Part shown: in pieces, positions 1-12,500 of the stretch
Layout of the letters: the number at the start of each line of letters is the position of its first letter
Numbering within the stretch: position 1 is the first letter of the stretch
From: Moniliella sp. 'wahieum'
Taxonomy: Eukaryota; Basidiomycota; Moniliellomycetes; Moniliellales; Moniliellaceae
Length of the DNA: 64,000 nucleotides
NCBI GenBank assembly: GCA_003971905.1
Contig: RSEE01000025.1
Coordinates: 434,001 to 498,000 of the forward strand
Reading direction: 5' to 3'
Program-made: the position numbers and the translations under genes
The notes under the pieces: model-generated
What the model saw: the letters and a program-made list of their open reading frames with translations, nothing else
The model's database searches: none
What the model was told of the DNA's origin: nothing

Positions 1-2359
1 TTTGGAGGAACGCCCTTCCCCCCCCCCTCGAAAGAGAGGGGAGCAAAAGAGTCAACATGAAGACACAGCAAATGAAAGAGGAGGGGACAGGAATATGAGA
101 AAGAGAGGGATGAATAAGGCTCGCACAACAGCCAACCGCGGTATGCAAGAAGCATTATACAATGCAGGCATGCTGATCCGTGCCTTGGCACCGGCCTCTG
201 GGCATAATTTGAGATGCCCGTCGACAACGGACGATATGATGATTGGCGCCATGGTTCTCACGACCAAACCCAACGCCGGTATTGAGAGCATCTACCTCTT
301 CTTGCCTTTACTTCAAGGCCACAGTGATGATGAGTGGTTCTCCTTTTCTCCCAAAATTACCCAATCGTGCCCGCGCTTTTGCAATGACCCCTCAAAATAT
401 ATCCCAAGGAATACGATGTAAAAGGAGTCAGTCAGACTTCACCCCCTCTACCCGTATTTCCCCGTGGTTCCCCAAATGGCCAGCTCTACGCCGCTTTCTC
501 CCCGTTTCGTTGCTGCCGTTGGCTGGATCTAGGGAGACTTGGTCGGCATTTGTGCTTATTCGCCATGACGCCATCCTCATGAAGTGAACACGCCTTCGAA
601 AAAGTACCGTAACGCCGGAATGAAAAAAGTCACTCCCGCTCAGGCAGCCAAGTCGATAATGGGCGTTGAAGAGGTTGTGTTCAAGCTGCTTAAGCATGAC
701 TTAAAGAAGCGATGTTTTCACAACCCACACCACTCCGTTTTCCTACTTACTACTCAGAAAACATCCGATAGTACTTCTCTCGATCGTGTGTCAGATCTGA
801 GATATGTCGATGAAGCCGAGGCAGCTGGAAGTAAGTCCTGGTGCATTAGTTTATCCGGATCATTGCATGTGTATAGCAGGCCTATGGAATGTATCTATTC
901 CGTTGATTTGCCGAAAAGATCTCAAGATCGACGTAAAACACACATTGAAAGCAGAGTGCCAGGCCGAAGTTGACCTTGTGTCGCGTATATGATAGGGCAG
1001 CGGGCCGTGAGCCACCCGTGTGTCAGACTTTGGCGTTCCTCTTAATTCTTAGTTGGTACCTGTCTTTTTCTTGACGGCTGAGTGGTAGATACGTCTTCGT
1101 CTCCTATAATCGACGTTTAGTTTACAACGGCCCCATCCAGTGGTACTAGTAGAGATATAGGATGGCCAAAACAACTGATTGGAACGTGAATAAGAGAGCT
1201 GTCGCATGTGAGATCTGAGATGCAAGAGTTGGTTGCACATGTGGATTATCCGCCGGATACCATGATGAAGAGACAGGCCACTAATTAAGGCAAAGGGTAG
1301 TGAATATGCTGGGTAACATGTAACAGAGTGAAAGATTGGGGGCTAGGGTGAAGTACTAGACCGGGCGATCAATGGGTGAGCGCGATGAATCGGTCACACC
1401 AGTGAGAGCCCAGAACCGCGGTTGTCCGTTAACTGAGAAGTAGCTACGCTACCAAGCTAAGGACGATTGCACTGTGCAGGGTGGGAACAGTCAGAGAAAG
1501 CTTCTTGTAAGCTCCTGACGCTAGTCCAACCTTCAATGCAACAGGGAGAAGAGGAAGGAGGGGAACGAGGGCGCGACGGTAACCAATCCGGAGCGCGCGA
1601 GTCGCGGAACTCTATAGCCAGTTCCGCTTGCAGCGACATGGCCGACCCAGCCATCACCACCAAGTGGTGCCACATGCCACCACACTCCAACACAGAGGCC
1701 TGTTCACCGCCGCGTTATCGACTATCGATCATGTTCTAGCGGCTAATGTACCCAGCTGGACTCCTCTATGCCCTGATATTTTCGTGAGGGTATAAAGTTG
1801 GAGGTGCATGTGGGACCTGTGGAAAAGAGGCAAAATGGAGATGGGTATCCCAGAAGAACCTGTTACGCTGGCTCACCCGGGGTAGCTAGTAGGTCCGCTT
1901 GGCCAGGGAAGCTGGAGACCATCGCACCAACCCTGCACACCGCCGAGCATACACGTGTGCGCAAGCGTGTGTCACATGTCATGGATGAAATAGTTTGTCA
2001 TTCACGTCATCCGTCATTCATGCGCTGCTGCTTTGATGTGGCGGCATGCAGCTGGATGTGCCGCACAAGAGCACCGCATGCGTCCACGACGCCTGGCTGG
2101 CGTAGCGCCTCTGCCGCAACCACAATGGCATGTGCAGCGGCACTACGCACTAGTCACTAGGTGCTTGCTATATACTCCTACTAGTTACGTGACGCAGGCC
2201 TGCTCGCCACGGCGCCTGTGTCTTGTCTCCCTGCATCGTCTGCCCGAACATGGGAGAGCCTTCTGGTCCGCGTCCGGGGGCAGCCGGTCGGTCAGGTCAG
2301 CCGTATGCCCCGTCGGCACACAGGCGCCCTGCGCGGAGCTGACCCCGCCTGCAGTCTTT
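1..2359. other. Intergenic region, no convincing gene
   Basis: No open frame here is long, conserved-looking or free of overlap with equally long frames on the other strand. Base composition is more balanced than in the coding blocks. I see no RNA gene. The right end runs into a heptamer repeat array and then the promoter of the protease gene. Confidence 0.6.
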
Positions 2360-2418
2360 AAGCTTTAACGTTTAACGTTTAACGTTTAACGTTTAACGTT
2401 TAACGTTTAACGTTTAAC
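2360..2418. repeat. Palindrome-heptad array, AACGTTT x7
   Basis: One AAGCTTT unit (2360-2366) is followed in register by seven perfect AACGTTT units (2367-2415) and a partial AAC. Each unit is a 6-bp palindrome plus one T. It lies about 400 bp upstream of the sedolisin start codon. Confidence 0.95.
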
Positions 2419-2628
2419 TGAAACGCAGGCAATGGGGCTGAGCATGATCGACGATTGGCACGCGTCCCCGGCATGGGGTGAGTGAGGAGAGAGAGCACAG
2501 GCGGGAAAGCAGTACGGGGCAGTTGGCGTGTGTTGCTCTCGCCCCCAGCCATGCCCACTCCGTGCTGGCTCGCAAGGGCCAGTGCTGACTAAGCTAGACA
2601 CCTCCGTCCCATGGCACCACCCCTCTCA

Positions 2629-2635
2629 TATATAT
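2629..2635 (+). promoter_or_regulatory. TATA-like box and pyrimidine tract
   Basis: A TATATAT run lies about 185 bp before the protease ATG. It is followed by a long C/T-rich tract (about 2636-2815), as is common in fungal promoters and 5' leaders. Placement is by eye only. Confidence 0.4.
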
Positions 2636-2817
2636 CCCCCCTCCGCCACGGTCATCCGTCAGCGCATCTCTCCTCTGTCCACCTCCTCCGTCCTTTTCTC
2701 CCCTCTCGCCCCCTCTTCCCCCCTCTTCCTCCTCCTGCCCCGCTCCCTCTCCCACCTTCACGTTCTTTGCCCACCCCCCCCCACGGTTTCTCCTTACATA
2801 TCTCCCCCCGCCCCACC

Positions 2818-4886
2818 ATGCTTACCCGCGGCGTTCTCCTCCTCGCCGCCTCCTCCGCCGCCCTGGGCGCGCGCGTGCTCAGTGGCGCCAAAGTCAACCC
2901 CCACGCGTACCAGTATATCTCCTACCACCGAGGCCCACCACGCGCGCGAGATGGAGTTCACCATCTACCTTCCCTCGGCCGACGATGCTGGCCTGGACAA
3001 AAAGATGCACGAGATCGCTCTCAACCGTGACCTGCCCTGGTTGACCGACGAAGAGTTGGGCGAGTACGTGCGCCCCGAGGCGCACCACATTGCGGCGGTG
3101 CAGAAGCATCTTGAGGCCCATGGTGTCCCGGACCATGCGTTGACCTGGACGCCCCATCAGGACCAGGTCAAAGTCAAAACGACCGCCAAGACCGTCAAGG
3201 CCATGTTCCCTGGCACCGAACTGCACCTCTACAAGTTCCGTGACGCCACCGACATTCTCAAGTCCCACGCCGTCTACATCCCCGACCACCTCGCTGCTGC
3301 CGTGTCTCATATCTCCTACTTGGCCGACTTCCCCGTCCCGCGCGGCTCGGCCGTTCGCGCCCCCGAGCACCTGCAGAACAAGAAACGTGCTGACCTCGCC
3401 GTCCCCGCTCGGCACAGCAAGCACGGCAAACGCTTCAATCGCGCCCACAGTGGTCCCGTCATGGCCCCGATTCAGCTGCAGCCTAATAGCACAGGGGTCA
3501 AACCGGCCAGCCTCTTCAAGGGGGTCCACCTGCCTGAACAACTGACTGGATGCAACGAGGACTTAATTCCGGCTACCTGCCTGCGTCACTACTACGGAAC
3601 GTACGACTACACGCAGAGCCTCGAAAAGAACCACCGCCCTTCTTCTTCCGATCCGCCCGATACCACCATCTTTGGTTACATTGGAGAGAACGCCAACCAG
3701 AAGGACCTGACGACCTACCTCAAAAAGTTCCGTCCCGAGGCGGCCGATTACAAGATTGAGATCCAGGATATTTACGGTGCTTACACCAACGTTTCGAATC
3801 CCACCGGTGAGGCGCAGCTGGACATTCAGATGGGTACGTTGGTATTCCTTGTTTTTGTGCTGGCTGCCATGCACGCAGAATGCTGACTTTGGCCTCCCCT
3901 CTTTTTTCTCACCCTGCTTTCCCCCTGCAGTCGTCGGCCAGTCCTGGCCCCTGGAGGCCAAGTATATCAACCTCGGCACGCCCGACGATCCGCAGGACAT
4001 TTTCCTCCAGACGTTTGACTGGCTGCTGTACGATGATGGGAAGGATCAGCGGCCTGGTGTGGTGTCGATTTCCTACACGTCGGACGAAGATGGCATGTCC
4101 ATTTCAGGTGCGAACGAAATGTGCAACTCGGCCAAGAAATTGACGGCCTTGGGCACGACGATCGCCGTCTCGACCGGGGACAATGGCGTGTCGGGCGCAG
4201 GGGCGCAGGAGAAGGAGTGGTGTGCGGCCGATGGCGGCAAGCACCCCTTTATTCCGCTTTACCCAGTCACCTGCCCCTACATTCTCGCCGTGGGCGCCAA
4301 CCGTGGGTTCAATGGGATTGCCGACGGCGAAGCGATGGTCAATGTTAGCGCGGGCGATGGAGGCGCCTCCAGTGGCTTTTACTCGGGCGCCGGTCGCTCC
4401 AACATTTTCTCCCTGACCCAAGCCCAGTACCAGGAGGACGACGTGCAGCAACTGTACCAGAGCATCGCTGACTCGCCCACCGAACCGTCCTACATGTACA
4501 ACCACACCGGTCGTCTCTACCCGGATCTGACCATGAACGGCTGGTGGGCCGATGTGATTGTGGGCGGTAAGGTGAATGGGATTGGAGGCACGTCCGCCTC
4601 GACACCCACCACGGCGGCCATTTTGGCGTTGGTCAACGATGCGCTGGTACGCAAGGGCAAGTCGCGTCTGGGCTGGATCCACCCGCTGCTCTACTCGTCC
4701 CAAATTCACGAGGAAGCCTTCAATGACATTTCGCTCGGCGGCTCCTTTGGTTGCAACCCCATCACGACCGACAACGATTACGGTGTGATGTATGTCGGCG
4801 CCCAGGCTCGGACCGGATACGACAGTTCGGCGGGCTTGGGCTCGTTCCGGTTCAAGAATCTGGTCCGCGCTTTGGGGGTTTTGTAA
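2818..4886 (+). CDS. Sedolisin-family (S53) tripeptidyl peptidase, secreted
   Basis: This is a secreted acid serine protease of the sedolisin/kumamolisin family. The ATG at 2818 opens a hydrophobic signal peptide (MLTRGVLLLAASSAALG). A pro-kumamolisin domain follows (HAREMEFTIYLPSA onward), then the catalytic domain. Visible catalytic-domain marks are the VSISYTSDEDG stretch, STGDNGVSGAG, and the serine motif GIGGTSASTP near residue 560. One intron is clear, 3834-3930 (97 nt, GTACGT..CTGCAG), joining LDIQM to VVGQSW. The frame changes once near 2915-2930, between the signal/N-terminus and the propeptide, which I read as one missing base rather than an intron. The stop is TAA at 4884-4886. Family membership is strong; the exact substrate preference cannot be read. 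Confidence 0.85.
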
Positions 4887-5720
4887 ACTCTCTCGGTTCA
4901 TCTCCTTGGGCAGATGCTATATGCCAAAGGACTGATGTGGGACTAGGAGCTGTGCTGATGCCCGTTGCGGTGTTGCGATTGGCACACTCTTTCCCGTCGT
5001 CTTGTCATTTCTCATGTGCCTGTATTTACTTGATCCGTCCAGCTTCCTCTTCGCCTGTTCGCCAGAGCGAGGGCTGGGGAAAGGGGATTGGATGGTATGG
5101 TTCGTTTCGTATATATATGTTGGGATTCTCTCTCTGTAGCATGCTGTGTCTAGCACGCTCTCTTCTATGATGGCTAACATGGATGCGCACCTACCGGCTT
5201 TCTTTGTTCTCCTCTTCTCTTTCTGTGTTTGATCCCAATGATTCCTACTCTTCAGTGATTTTGTGTGGCTTGGTTGCCTCGCATGGTCGTTTCTGACGGA
5301 TAGAAGGAGACCGATGGGAAGTCCACCTCTGGTTGGCGTGCGGCCGGGGCGGCGCATGCCAGAGGCAGATTGCCTACGTGGCCGCAGCCAGCAGGGCATC
5401 GGTGCAACGGGTGCAGCCCACGACAACCCGCATCACGCATCCCGTCGGATGCATGATGCATGACAGATCAGGGGCAGGCCCAACCCTACTGCGCACGGCT
5501 TCTTCTTGACGGATGGAACCCATTGCGGCAGACAGCGCCAGTGCCGTTCTGCGGGGGCTGGGCCCTGCGAGGCAGCGCAGCGCAGAGCAGCGCCGTGCTG
5601 CCGCCCTCGCGCGGCCGCCTGCCCGACTGGGCCTGCTTGTTCTCGCTTCCGCGCCCGTTCTTCGATCGGCCCACCACCTGTGTCCCCCTCCCTGTCCCTG
5701 TCCCTGTCCGCGTCTTTACC
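4887..5720. other. Intergenic region between protease and eIF5A
   Basis: It holds the protease 3' flank, a two-copy ATGCATG heptad repeat (5449-5462) and the eIF5A promoter. The last part is C/T-rich and carries a short CTGTCC tandem repeat just before the start codon (about 5688-5710). No gene is seen. Confidence 0.6.
5449..5462. repeat. Palindrome-heptad repeat, ATGCATG x2
   Basis: Two perfect tandem ATGCATG units: the palindrome ATGCAT with a G spacer. The same unit recurs at 26941-26964 and 59091-59111. Confidence 0.8.
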
Positions 5721-6281
5721 ATGGTCCGTCCCGCCGCTCCCATCCCCCCTCCCTGAGGCATCCGCATTGCGTGCACTACTAACCTCCGATGCCCTTTCCA
5801 GTCTGACGACGAGAAGCACAATGTCGAGTTTGAGTCGGCCAACGCTGGCGCGTCGCTGACGTTCCCCATGCAGTGCTCGGCGCTGCGCAAGAACGGCCAT
5901 GTGGTGATCAAGGGCCGTCCGTGCAAGATTGTGGACATGTCGACGTCCAAGACGGGCAAGCACGGACACGCCAAGGTGCACCTGGTTGCCGTTGATATCT
6001 TTACCGGCAAGAAGCTCGAAGACATTTCCCCCTCGACGCACAACATGGAGGTGCCCAAGGTGACGCGGACTGAGTACCAGCTGGTCAACATTGACGATGG
6101 CTTCCTCAACCTGCTCACCACCGACGGTGACTCGAAGGACGATGTGCGTGTTCCCGAGGGCGAGTTGGGTGACCAGCTGCAGGCCGACTTTGACGATGGT
6201 AAGGACCTGATGGTCACCATCGTCTCGGCCATGGGGGAGGAATCGGCGTTGGCGTTCAAGGAGGCGCCCCAGGGCAAGTAA
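5721..6281 (+). CDS. Translation factor eIF5A (hypusine protein)
   Basis: eIF5A binds the ribosome E site and promotes peptide-bond formation and elongation through difficult motifs. Exon 1 is only the ATG (5721-5723, context TTTACC). Intron 5724-5801 (78 nt) has donor GTCCGT, branch ACTAAC and acceptor CCAG. Exon 2 opens with [16 protein letters not shown] and runs without interruption to TAA at 6279-6281, giving 160 residues, the normal fungal length. The hypusine loop [12 protein letters not shown] is intact, with the modified lysine in TGKHG. The N-terminal SH3-like and C-terminal OB domains are complete. Unlike many neighbours, this gene shows no frame change. The cytosolic role is known from the family. 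Confidence 0.97.
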
Positions 6282-7807
6282 ACTCGCCTTGTCACACGAG
6301 ATTGACTGCGCTTCTTGGTCGCGTCGAAACACATCTCTATGCATGACTAGGTACTTGCTCCTTCTTCGGCGCGCTCTTGGGCGGGGACATGTGGTGCTTG
6401 CAATAGTTCTCCTTGGCAGTCTTCCTTTTGGTTCGCCATCCTGTCTTCTAGTAGCGACTCGAAGCAGATGATTCAAACGCAGGTTGGGCATCCCATAGGA
6501 AGGAGTACGTTCGTGAGAGCTTCGCGGAGAATGAATAGCCAGTTGTACCATCGACCATTCGCAGTGGATGAAGAACATTGAATGCCAACAGTAGCTGGAG
6601 AGCAGAAGACAGCGCTCGACGCCGGCACCGAACAAGATTGGGATCGAGCAACGCTTGAAGTCCTCGTTTCGTATAAGCGGGGTCGACACGCCTCAACGCG
6701 TCAAGGTAGCCCCCATCTGCGCGGGCAGGCACACGCACGTGGAAGTAGCTCGAGCGGAAAAGAAAGGCGCCCGTGTTCAGCAACGCCAAGGGTGTGGGGG
6801 GGAGGGGGTTGAGGAAGGCAGCTGTACCCATCAGGTGGAGGGAGACGACCACCGAGCCGAGAGGAAATGACTCATGGAGCGCTTCTACCTGAAGTCTGTT
6901 TGGGTCAGCGGCTCAACAGCACGGGATCTATAGGTGAGCAACGCCGTACCATTCAGCCCAGAAGACGGGCTATAGACGTCTCGCTGAAACTCAGCTTGGT
7001 CGAGGGGTTCTTTGGTGGGCAGGAGGTGTGCGGCATCGCAGCCTAGTGTCATAGAGATGTGCCTCGAGCATCTTGAGTAAGAGGGCAAATCCGACCGAGG
7101 AAAAGGACTGTAAAAGTGAGTAATTCGCAGCAGTTGGGGGCTTTGAGAGGGAGCGTGAAGGTACAGTTCACTAGGAGACGCTCAGAGAGGGCATGGAGGG
7201 ACAGTGGCTGCGAAGGGGACTCATGAGAAGTAGGCTGGAAAAGGTGGCGTGCGGGGGGGGGATGGGAAGACACGAGAGGGAGGGGGGCGCTCGGCCTAGA
7301 GATGGGGGGTGTGGAGGCGATAGGAGCTGGGAGAAGAGACTCGGGCTTGGTCCATACATACATAGGAAAATGGTGTTGGGGAATGCTGTTCGCAGCGGGC
7401 TAATCGACAAAATGAGGTATGGGTTTGCCCCACACTCTGGTGGACGATCAAGGTGTGGAGGAGAGGATGCGCATGGCGACTCGAAGCAGAAGAGGTCGGG
7501 CGGCGAGGGTGCTGTTTGCCTGGTGCGAGCTCCCACCTGCACATCATGAGATGGGTCCAGTGGCGCCCCAACGGCAGCAAGCGGCGGCCACACAGACACA
7601 TATGGCGGTGGGCTGGGTTGTGCTGGGCGGGGCTGTTCATTTGCGTGTGCAAAATGATCTTTTGCTGATCTTAATGATCGACCATCCGATTGATATTGAC
7701 TCCGCTTTGCCACAGCCCCTGGCTTCTCTGGGCTGGGCTAGATGCGGTGTACTCCACCGTGTTTCCCTGCGCGCTCGCCTCGTTCCCGCGCACCGCACCG
7801 GTGGCAC
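6282..7807. other. Intergenic region, no supported gene
   Basis: A 134-codon frame on the minus strand (6448-6852) and a Pro/Ser-rich frame (7171-7713, minus) are present. Neither shows a recognisable domain, and both overlap other open frames. I do not call a gene. Confidence 0.5.
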
Positions 7808-9011
7808 ATGCACCTCCGTATCGCCTTTGATCCCGACGCCCTCGCCGACACGCGCGGTAGCGTTGGTGCCCTGGTCAGCTTTCAGCCGTCCCCGCTGGCT
7901 GCCTGTCCCGCCGCCTCTCTCTCGGCACCTACCGACCTGTCTTCTTCTCTTGCCGAGGGCAGCGTCCTGCCGCCAGCGCACGCTACCCTCGAAGTGGATG
8001 CACGCCAACTACTGCTACGAACTGTCCTGCCTGCGGAAGCATTTAAGAAACTGCTCAACGTAGACCCGTGGCGCACCCTCGTCGACCGACCCTGGTCCCA
8101 CCGCGGCGGCAATGCGTTGGACAATGACGTGACGGGCGATGTGGCGATTGGACAGATCCCCTGTCTTGCCTCGTCTGACGGCACCAGCTACCCCAGCGGA
8201 TACCACATGCACCAGGCCGACGCCAACTTGGCAGACGAAGGGCGTTTCCTCTGGTCCTGGGAGCAGGTGGTGGAACGCATCCAGCGGCATTGGGACCTGA
8301 CCCCCGACTACGCCAGTTTCCTCACTTTCGAGGACAAGCCCACGTCGATGGTGTGGAACCAAGCGTCGTGGGACGCCTGTTGGTCCACGTACCTGCGCTA
8401 CAACACTTCTCCCTCGGGCCACGTACGCTGGCGCCTCCGTACCGCCCGCATCGTGTTTCGTTCGCCTGCCAAGACGCCTGTCGCCCAACCCCGTACCCCG
8501 CGCCCCAGTTCGCTCGACACACATCCACTCCTCGGCCTACCGGGTCCGGACCAACACCGCGGATGAGCGTTGCGACGTCGCACTATTCGCACCACTACCG
8601 CCGGCCAAGGTAACGTATACGTGCTTGGAATGCCTTCCAACCTTGCGTCTGCAGGCGACCATACATGCGCCTATTTTCTGACCCAGCCACTGCCTGATGT
8701 TGTTGTCCTACAGCCCCACTGCGCGCGGGACGGAAGCCAAGCGCGCGACCACCGAGGAAGGCTCTTCCCAGACCAGCAGCAACGTTCTCGGCCCCGGTCC
8801 CTGACCTTTTCTCCCAACGCTGCCGCGCAGCATCGACCAGACGAGACGGACGGGGAGTTGTTTCGATTGGCAGTCGCGCGTCTCTAGTCTGCAGCTTGAC
8901 TACCTCATCGGGCCCATGCAATGGGCCGGGCACAAGCAAGGCTGGTTCCTGCGCAGGCCGACCGATTCTTCTCCCCCCTCCCCCTTCTCTCTGATGGGGG
9001 CCCCAGTTTGA
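7808..9011 (+). CDS. Unrecognised protein, probably real gene
   Basis: I do not recognise this gene. From ATG 7808 the frame reads a non-repetitive, mixed-composition protein (start MHLRIAFDPDALADTRGS). It includes a Trp/Tyr-rich block, WDLTPDYASFLTFEDKPTS followed by VWNQASWDACW, at about residues 160-200, which looks like folded-domain sequence rather than a chance frame. After about 8440 the plausible protein continues in other frames. A likely intron starts at GTAACG near 8609 and ends at CTACAG near 8713. The tail reads about LDYLIGPMQWAGHKQGWF before TGA at 9009-9011. Several single-base frame changes are needed. No signal peptide or membrane segment is evident. Function unknown. Confidence 0.5.
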
Positions 9012-9565
9012 CAGTGCGTAGCACAGCATACCCTACCTTTAGACCTCTTTACTTATTACTGGCCCGTACTCGTACCCATACCCACACCCACTCCTACCTC
9101 GTGTGCGCCTCGCGTTGGTGCGTCTCGATGGTGCCTCTCGTTTCTCTTCCTTGTCTCGATGGGCCAGGCGAATGTACTTGTACGTTATCTAACCCGCGTA
9201 GCTAGGTGGCGCTCCGACCCCGGGACGGATGCAGCTGCTCCCACGACACAAAGGGGAAAGGAAGAAACAGTTACGAAACCAACAAACTCGAACTGGGACT
9301 CGCCCTTGGGCACAACGCCCTCCGAGCGGTACGAGTCCCAAGGCTGGACGAACCAGCAGAACACGAAAACGAGGGCAGGGGGGGGGCAAGGGAGGTGGGG
9401 GAGCGAGGGGATCGGGAGTGGGGATCGGGGGTGGAGGGTGGAGACACAGGGCACAGAAGACAAGAGTCGGCAAGGGAGTCGACCCCTCCCCCCGATCTCC
9501 TTGTTGGTTGGTCCATCCAGCTAGCGCGGGGAGGGCACGCCGAACCCCCCCGGGCTCGCAGAAGC
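9012..9565. other. Short convergent intergenic region
   Basis: This holds the 3' flanks of the unrecognised gene (+) and the XMAP215 gene (-). There are simple C/A-rich repeats near 9065-9095 and G-rich stretches near 9378-9440. No gene is seen. Confidence 0.5.
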
Positions 9566-12500
9566 TTACGAAGCCGCACCGGTGCTTGGCCGTCCGAACC
9601 GGGCGCGCAGTTCGGCCAGGCGCTCTTCGCTGGCCAAGGAAGAGCGGGGTGTGGCCACGCCATTGCTCACATGGGCCGAGGAGCGAGACCCCACCGTGCC
9701 GGCCGCACGGCCAATCGAGTCGCCTCCCGACGACGGGGCGAACCAAGGTGAGAAGGAGAGTGAGGCGCGGCACTGAACCGTCCGGCACTCGTACCGGACA
9801 TGGCCGAGGGGCGCGGGGTATGGGGGCGGTACAGCTCGGCGGCCGGGTAGAGGCGGTGGTGCGGATCGAGTCGCGGGCCGACATACCATCCATACCGTTC
9901 ACTAAACCAAGCCGTGAGAAAGGGGGGGGGAGGGTTAGTAAGGGCCGCACCCAAGGAGAGAAAGTAAAGGGGGAGGGAGGAAGGAGAGGAGGAGGAGGAG
10001 GAGGAGGAGGAGGAGACGTACCCGCTTCGACGGCCGAGGCTTCTTCGTCTTCGGCTGCATGGTTGGCCAGAGCACGTTTGATGTAGCGTTGGAAGATGGG
10101 GCCGGTGTTTTGAAGCGAGCGTTCGATCGAGGCTTGTTTGTGCGGGTAGCGTTTTTGGAACTCGTACAGTTGCCGGATCGCGAGGCGCGATTGATCTTTC
10201 TGGCTGATGCGCTCAAAGATGGCATGCAGTTCTGCGCTCGCTTCGTCGTCCGGGTCGCGTGCGTGCGTTTGCGGAGTGTGGGAGCGCGGGCCGGGGAGGA
10301 GAGGGTCTGGGCCGGGCGCGCGCCCACCGAGCTGGCCCGCGTCGCAGCCGAGTAGCGCGACTCGTCGTCGTCGGGGGTATTGATCATGCGCATCAAGATG
10401 CGGTAGACCTCCGACTGTTCCGGCTGATCAATCAGGTCCATATGCTGCAACACGTCTTCGCCCATATCGTTGTGGATGTGGGTAAGGATGATCTTGAACG
10501 TTTTGCTGGGCATGTCGCCCATAGGAAGACCATCGGCTGCGCGGGCGCGCCACTCTTCGCGCGGGATGGCCCGGAACTGCTGCTCGATAGCCCAGAGCAG
10601 TCGACTGGGATCAACCAGGTGCTCCTCCAATGCGCTTGGTAACGTCTTGGTCACCTTCCACAAACACTTGACGATCAGCTCGGCGTACTTGCTCCTCCTG
10701 GCCAAAATATCGGGCGCCAGCTCACGGAAATCTTCCGTGGCCTCCAACAGCATGCCAAAGCAAGTTCTACAGACACCACGTTCGTCAGTCCACATCCTTC
10801 TCACATACAACAAACAAGAGGGAGACCAAAACATACTCATACACCCGTTCATGTTGACCGAATGGAACGAACGGAGGACAACACTGTTGACGGTCGGGTG
10901 TACGTGCGGAGCGGATCATTGCATCAACCGAGTTGGCCAACATCAAACGTTGGATCAGCTCAGTCAAAGCCGCCTGGAACGTATCGGTCGAGATGGACCA
11001 GGCGAACGGGTGGCCCTCTGCGCCCCGGTGCTCCGGGGAGAAGAAAGTGCCCACCGTCAGGACAAGCTGGGTGCGCAGTTGGCTCAGTTCCGGAGGCTCG
11101 TCTGCCACCGAGAAGGCCGAGTGTACTTGTTGCGTCAAGACGCCCAGCACCCGATCCGCCATCCGGCTCACCGTTTCGTCGTTCCGCGTAATGGCATCCT
11201 GCACTTCCTTGAGCGCATTCACTGCAGTCAGCGGGTCGGGGCTCAACGCCTGCGTCAGCCAGTGGTCCAGATCCGTCTCGGTGTGCGTAAGAGCCTGGCC
11301 AAAGGAAGAAGGCGGCCGAGCCAGGCTCGAGCCAGGCCGGGCAAGACCAGAGGAAGGACGAGCGAGGCCAGAGCGCGAGCTGGGGCGTGCCAACCCGGAT
11401 CCTGGGCGGGGCAAGCCCGTGGGCGGGCTGGTGCTTCTCCCCACCTCCCGTTCCTCCCCTTCCGAAGAAGGAAGCAAAGGTCTCCGCGCCGCGGCGGAGC
11501 TGGGCCGCGGTAAGGCAGAGGCGCGCGAGCCGGCACGAGGCAGGCCTGACCCCCGGCACCCGGAAGCATCGACGGTCGCGCGAGGCGGGAGGGAGGCGGC
11601 AGCGCAGAGCGAGACGTGCCATTGCTGGTCACGGGGGCCGCGGCCGCACGGGCGACATGGCCACTTTCTCGGCCGGTTTGCTGGGAGCCGGGACGCGCTT
11701 CAGCCGCTCCTCCCCATCCCCCTTTCCTTGGGCGGGAGGTTGGAAGTGTACTTGTAAATCTCATCGCCAAGCACCTTGAAAGCCTCGGCGAGCACGGCGA
11801 GGGCGGCATGCCGGACGGCAGTATCCCGGTCTCCCGTCTGCTTAGCCACAATGGGCAAGTTGCGCGCCGGTGCGACGACATGCGGGCCGTACTTGTTGAC
11901 CAGGTAGGCTACCTCCGTCAGCACTCGCTCCTCGTGCGCGAATTCTTCGAACCCAACCCATCGTCCATGTAGCGTGCCACCAACTTGGACGCCGGGTAGA
12001 CCGCCGGCAGGGCGCGCGCAATCGCACGCACCCGGTCTCGGAACGTCGCCTTGGCATCGCCAAACTTGCCGATCAGAGTGGGCACCAAGATCACCGCCTC
12101 GGCCTCAGACAAGTGCCGGTCCGCCGTCTTTCGCCCATCCACCAACTCATCCAGCAACTCGAGGCACTTGAGTCCCACCGACGTGCCCCCCTCGGCCAGA
12201 CGCAGCGTAGCATACTTGGCGAGCAAGTCCCAGTTGGCCACCAGCCGGCCCAGCAGCTCCTCCCGGTCCAGCACACCCTCCGTCTCGGCCCCAGCGCTGG
12301 TCAGAGGCGCAAAGAGATCAATCAGGGTGGTCAATGCAGCGAGGTAGTCCCGCTCGGGCGAGTGGTCGCGGGAGAACATGGCGTCCAGGATGGCGGGCGT
12401 AAAGTGGGGCTCGCAGAGCGCTTGCAGCGCCGCCGCCGTGTCGGGACGCAACACCAAGTCCGCCCCAATCCACGGATGGGGCAACCGCGCATCCTTCTTT

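Noticed and set aside
2360..2418. AACGTTT array as an internal telomere repeat
   Set aside because: It is short, has genes on both sides, and other heptad arrays of unrelated sequence follow the same palindrome rule. It does not resemble TTAGGG-type telomere repeats.
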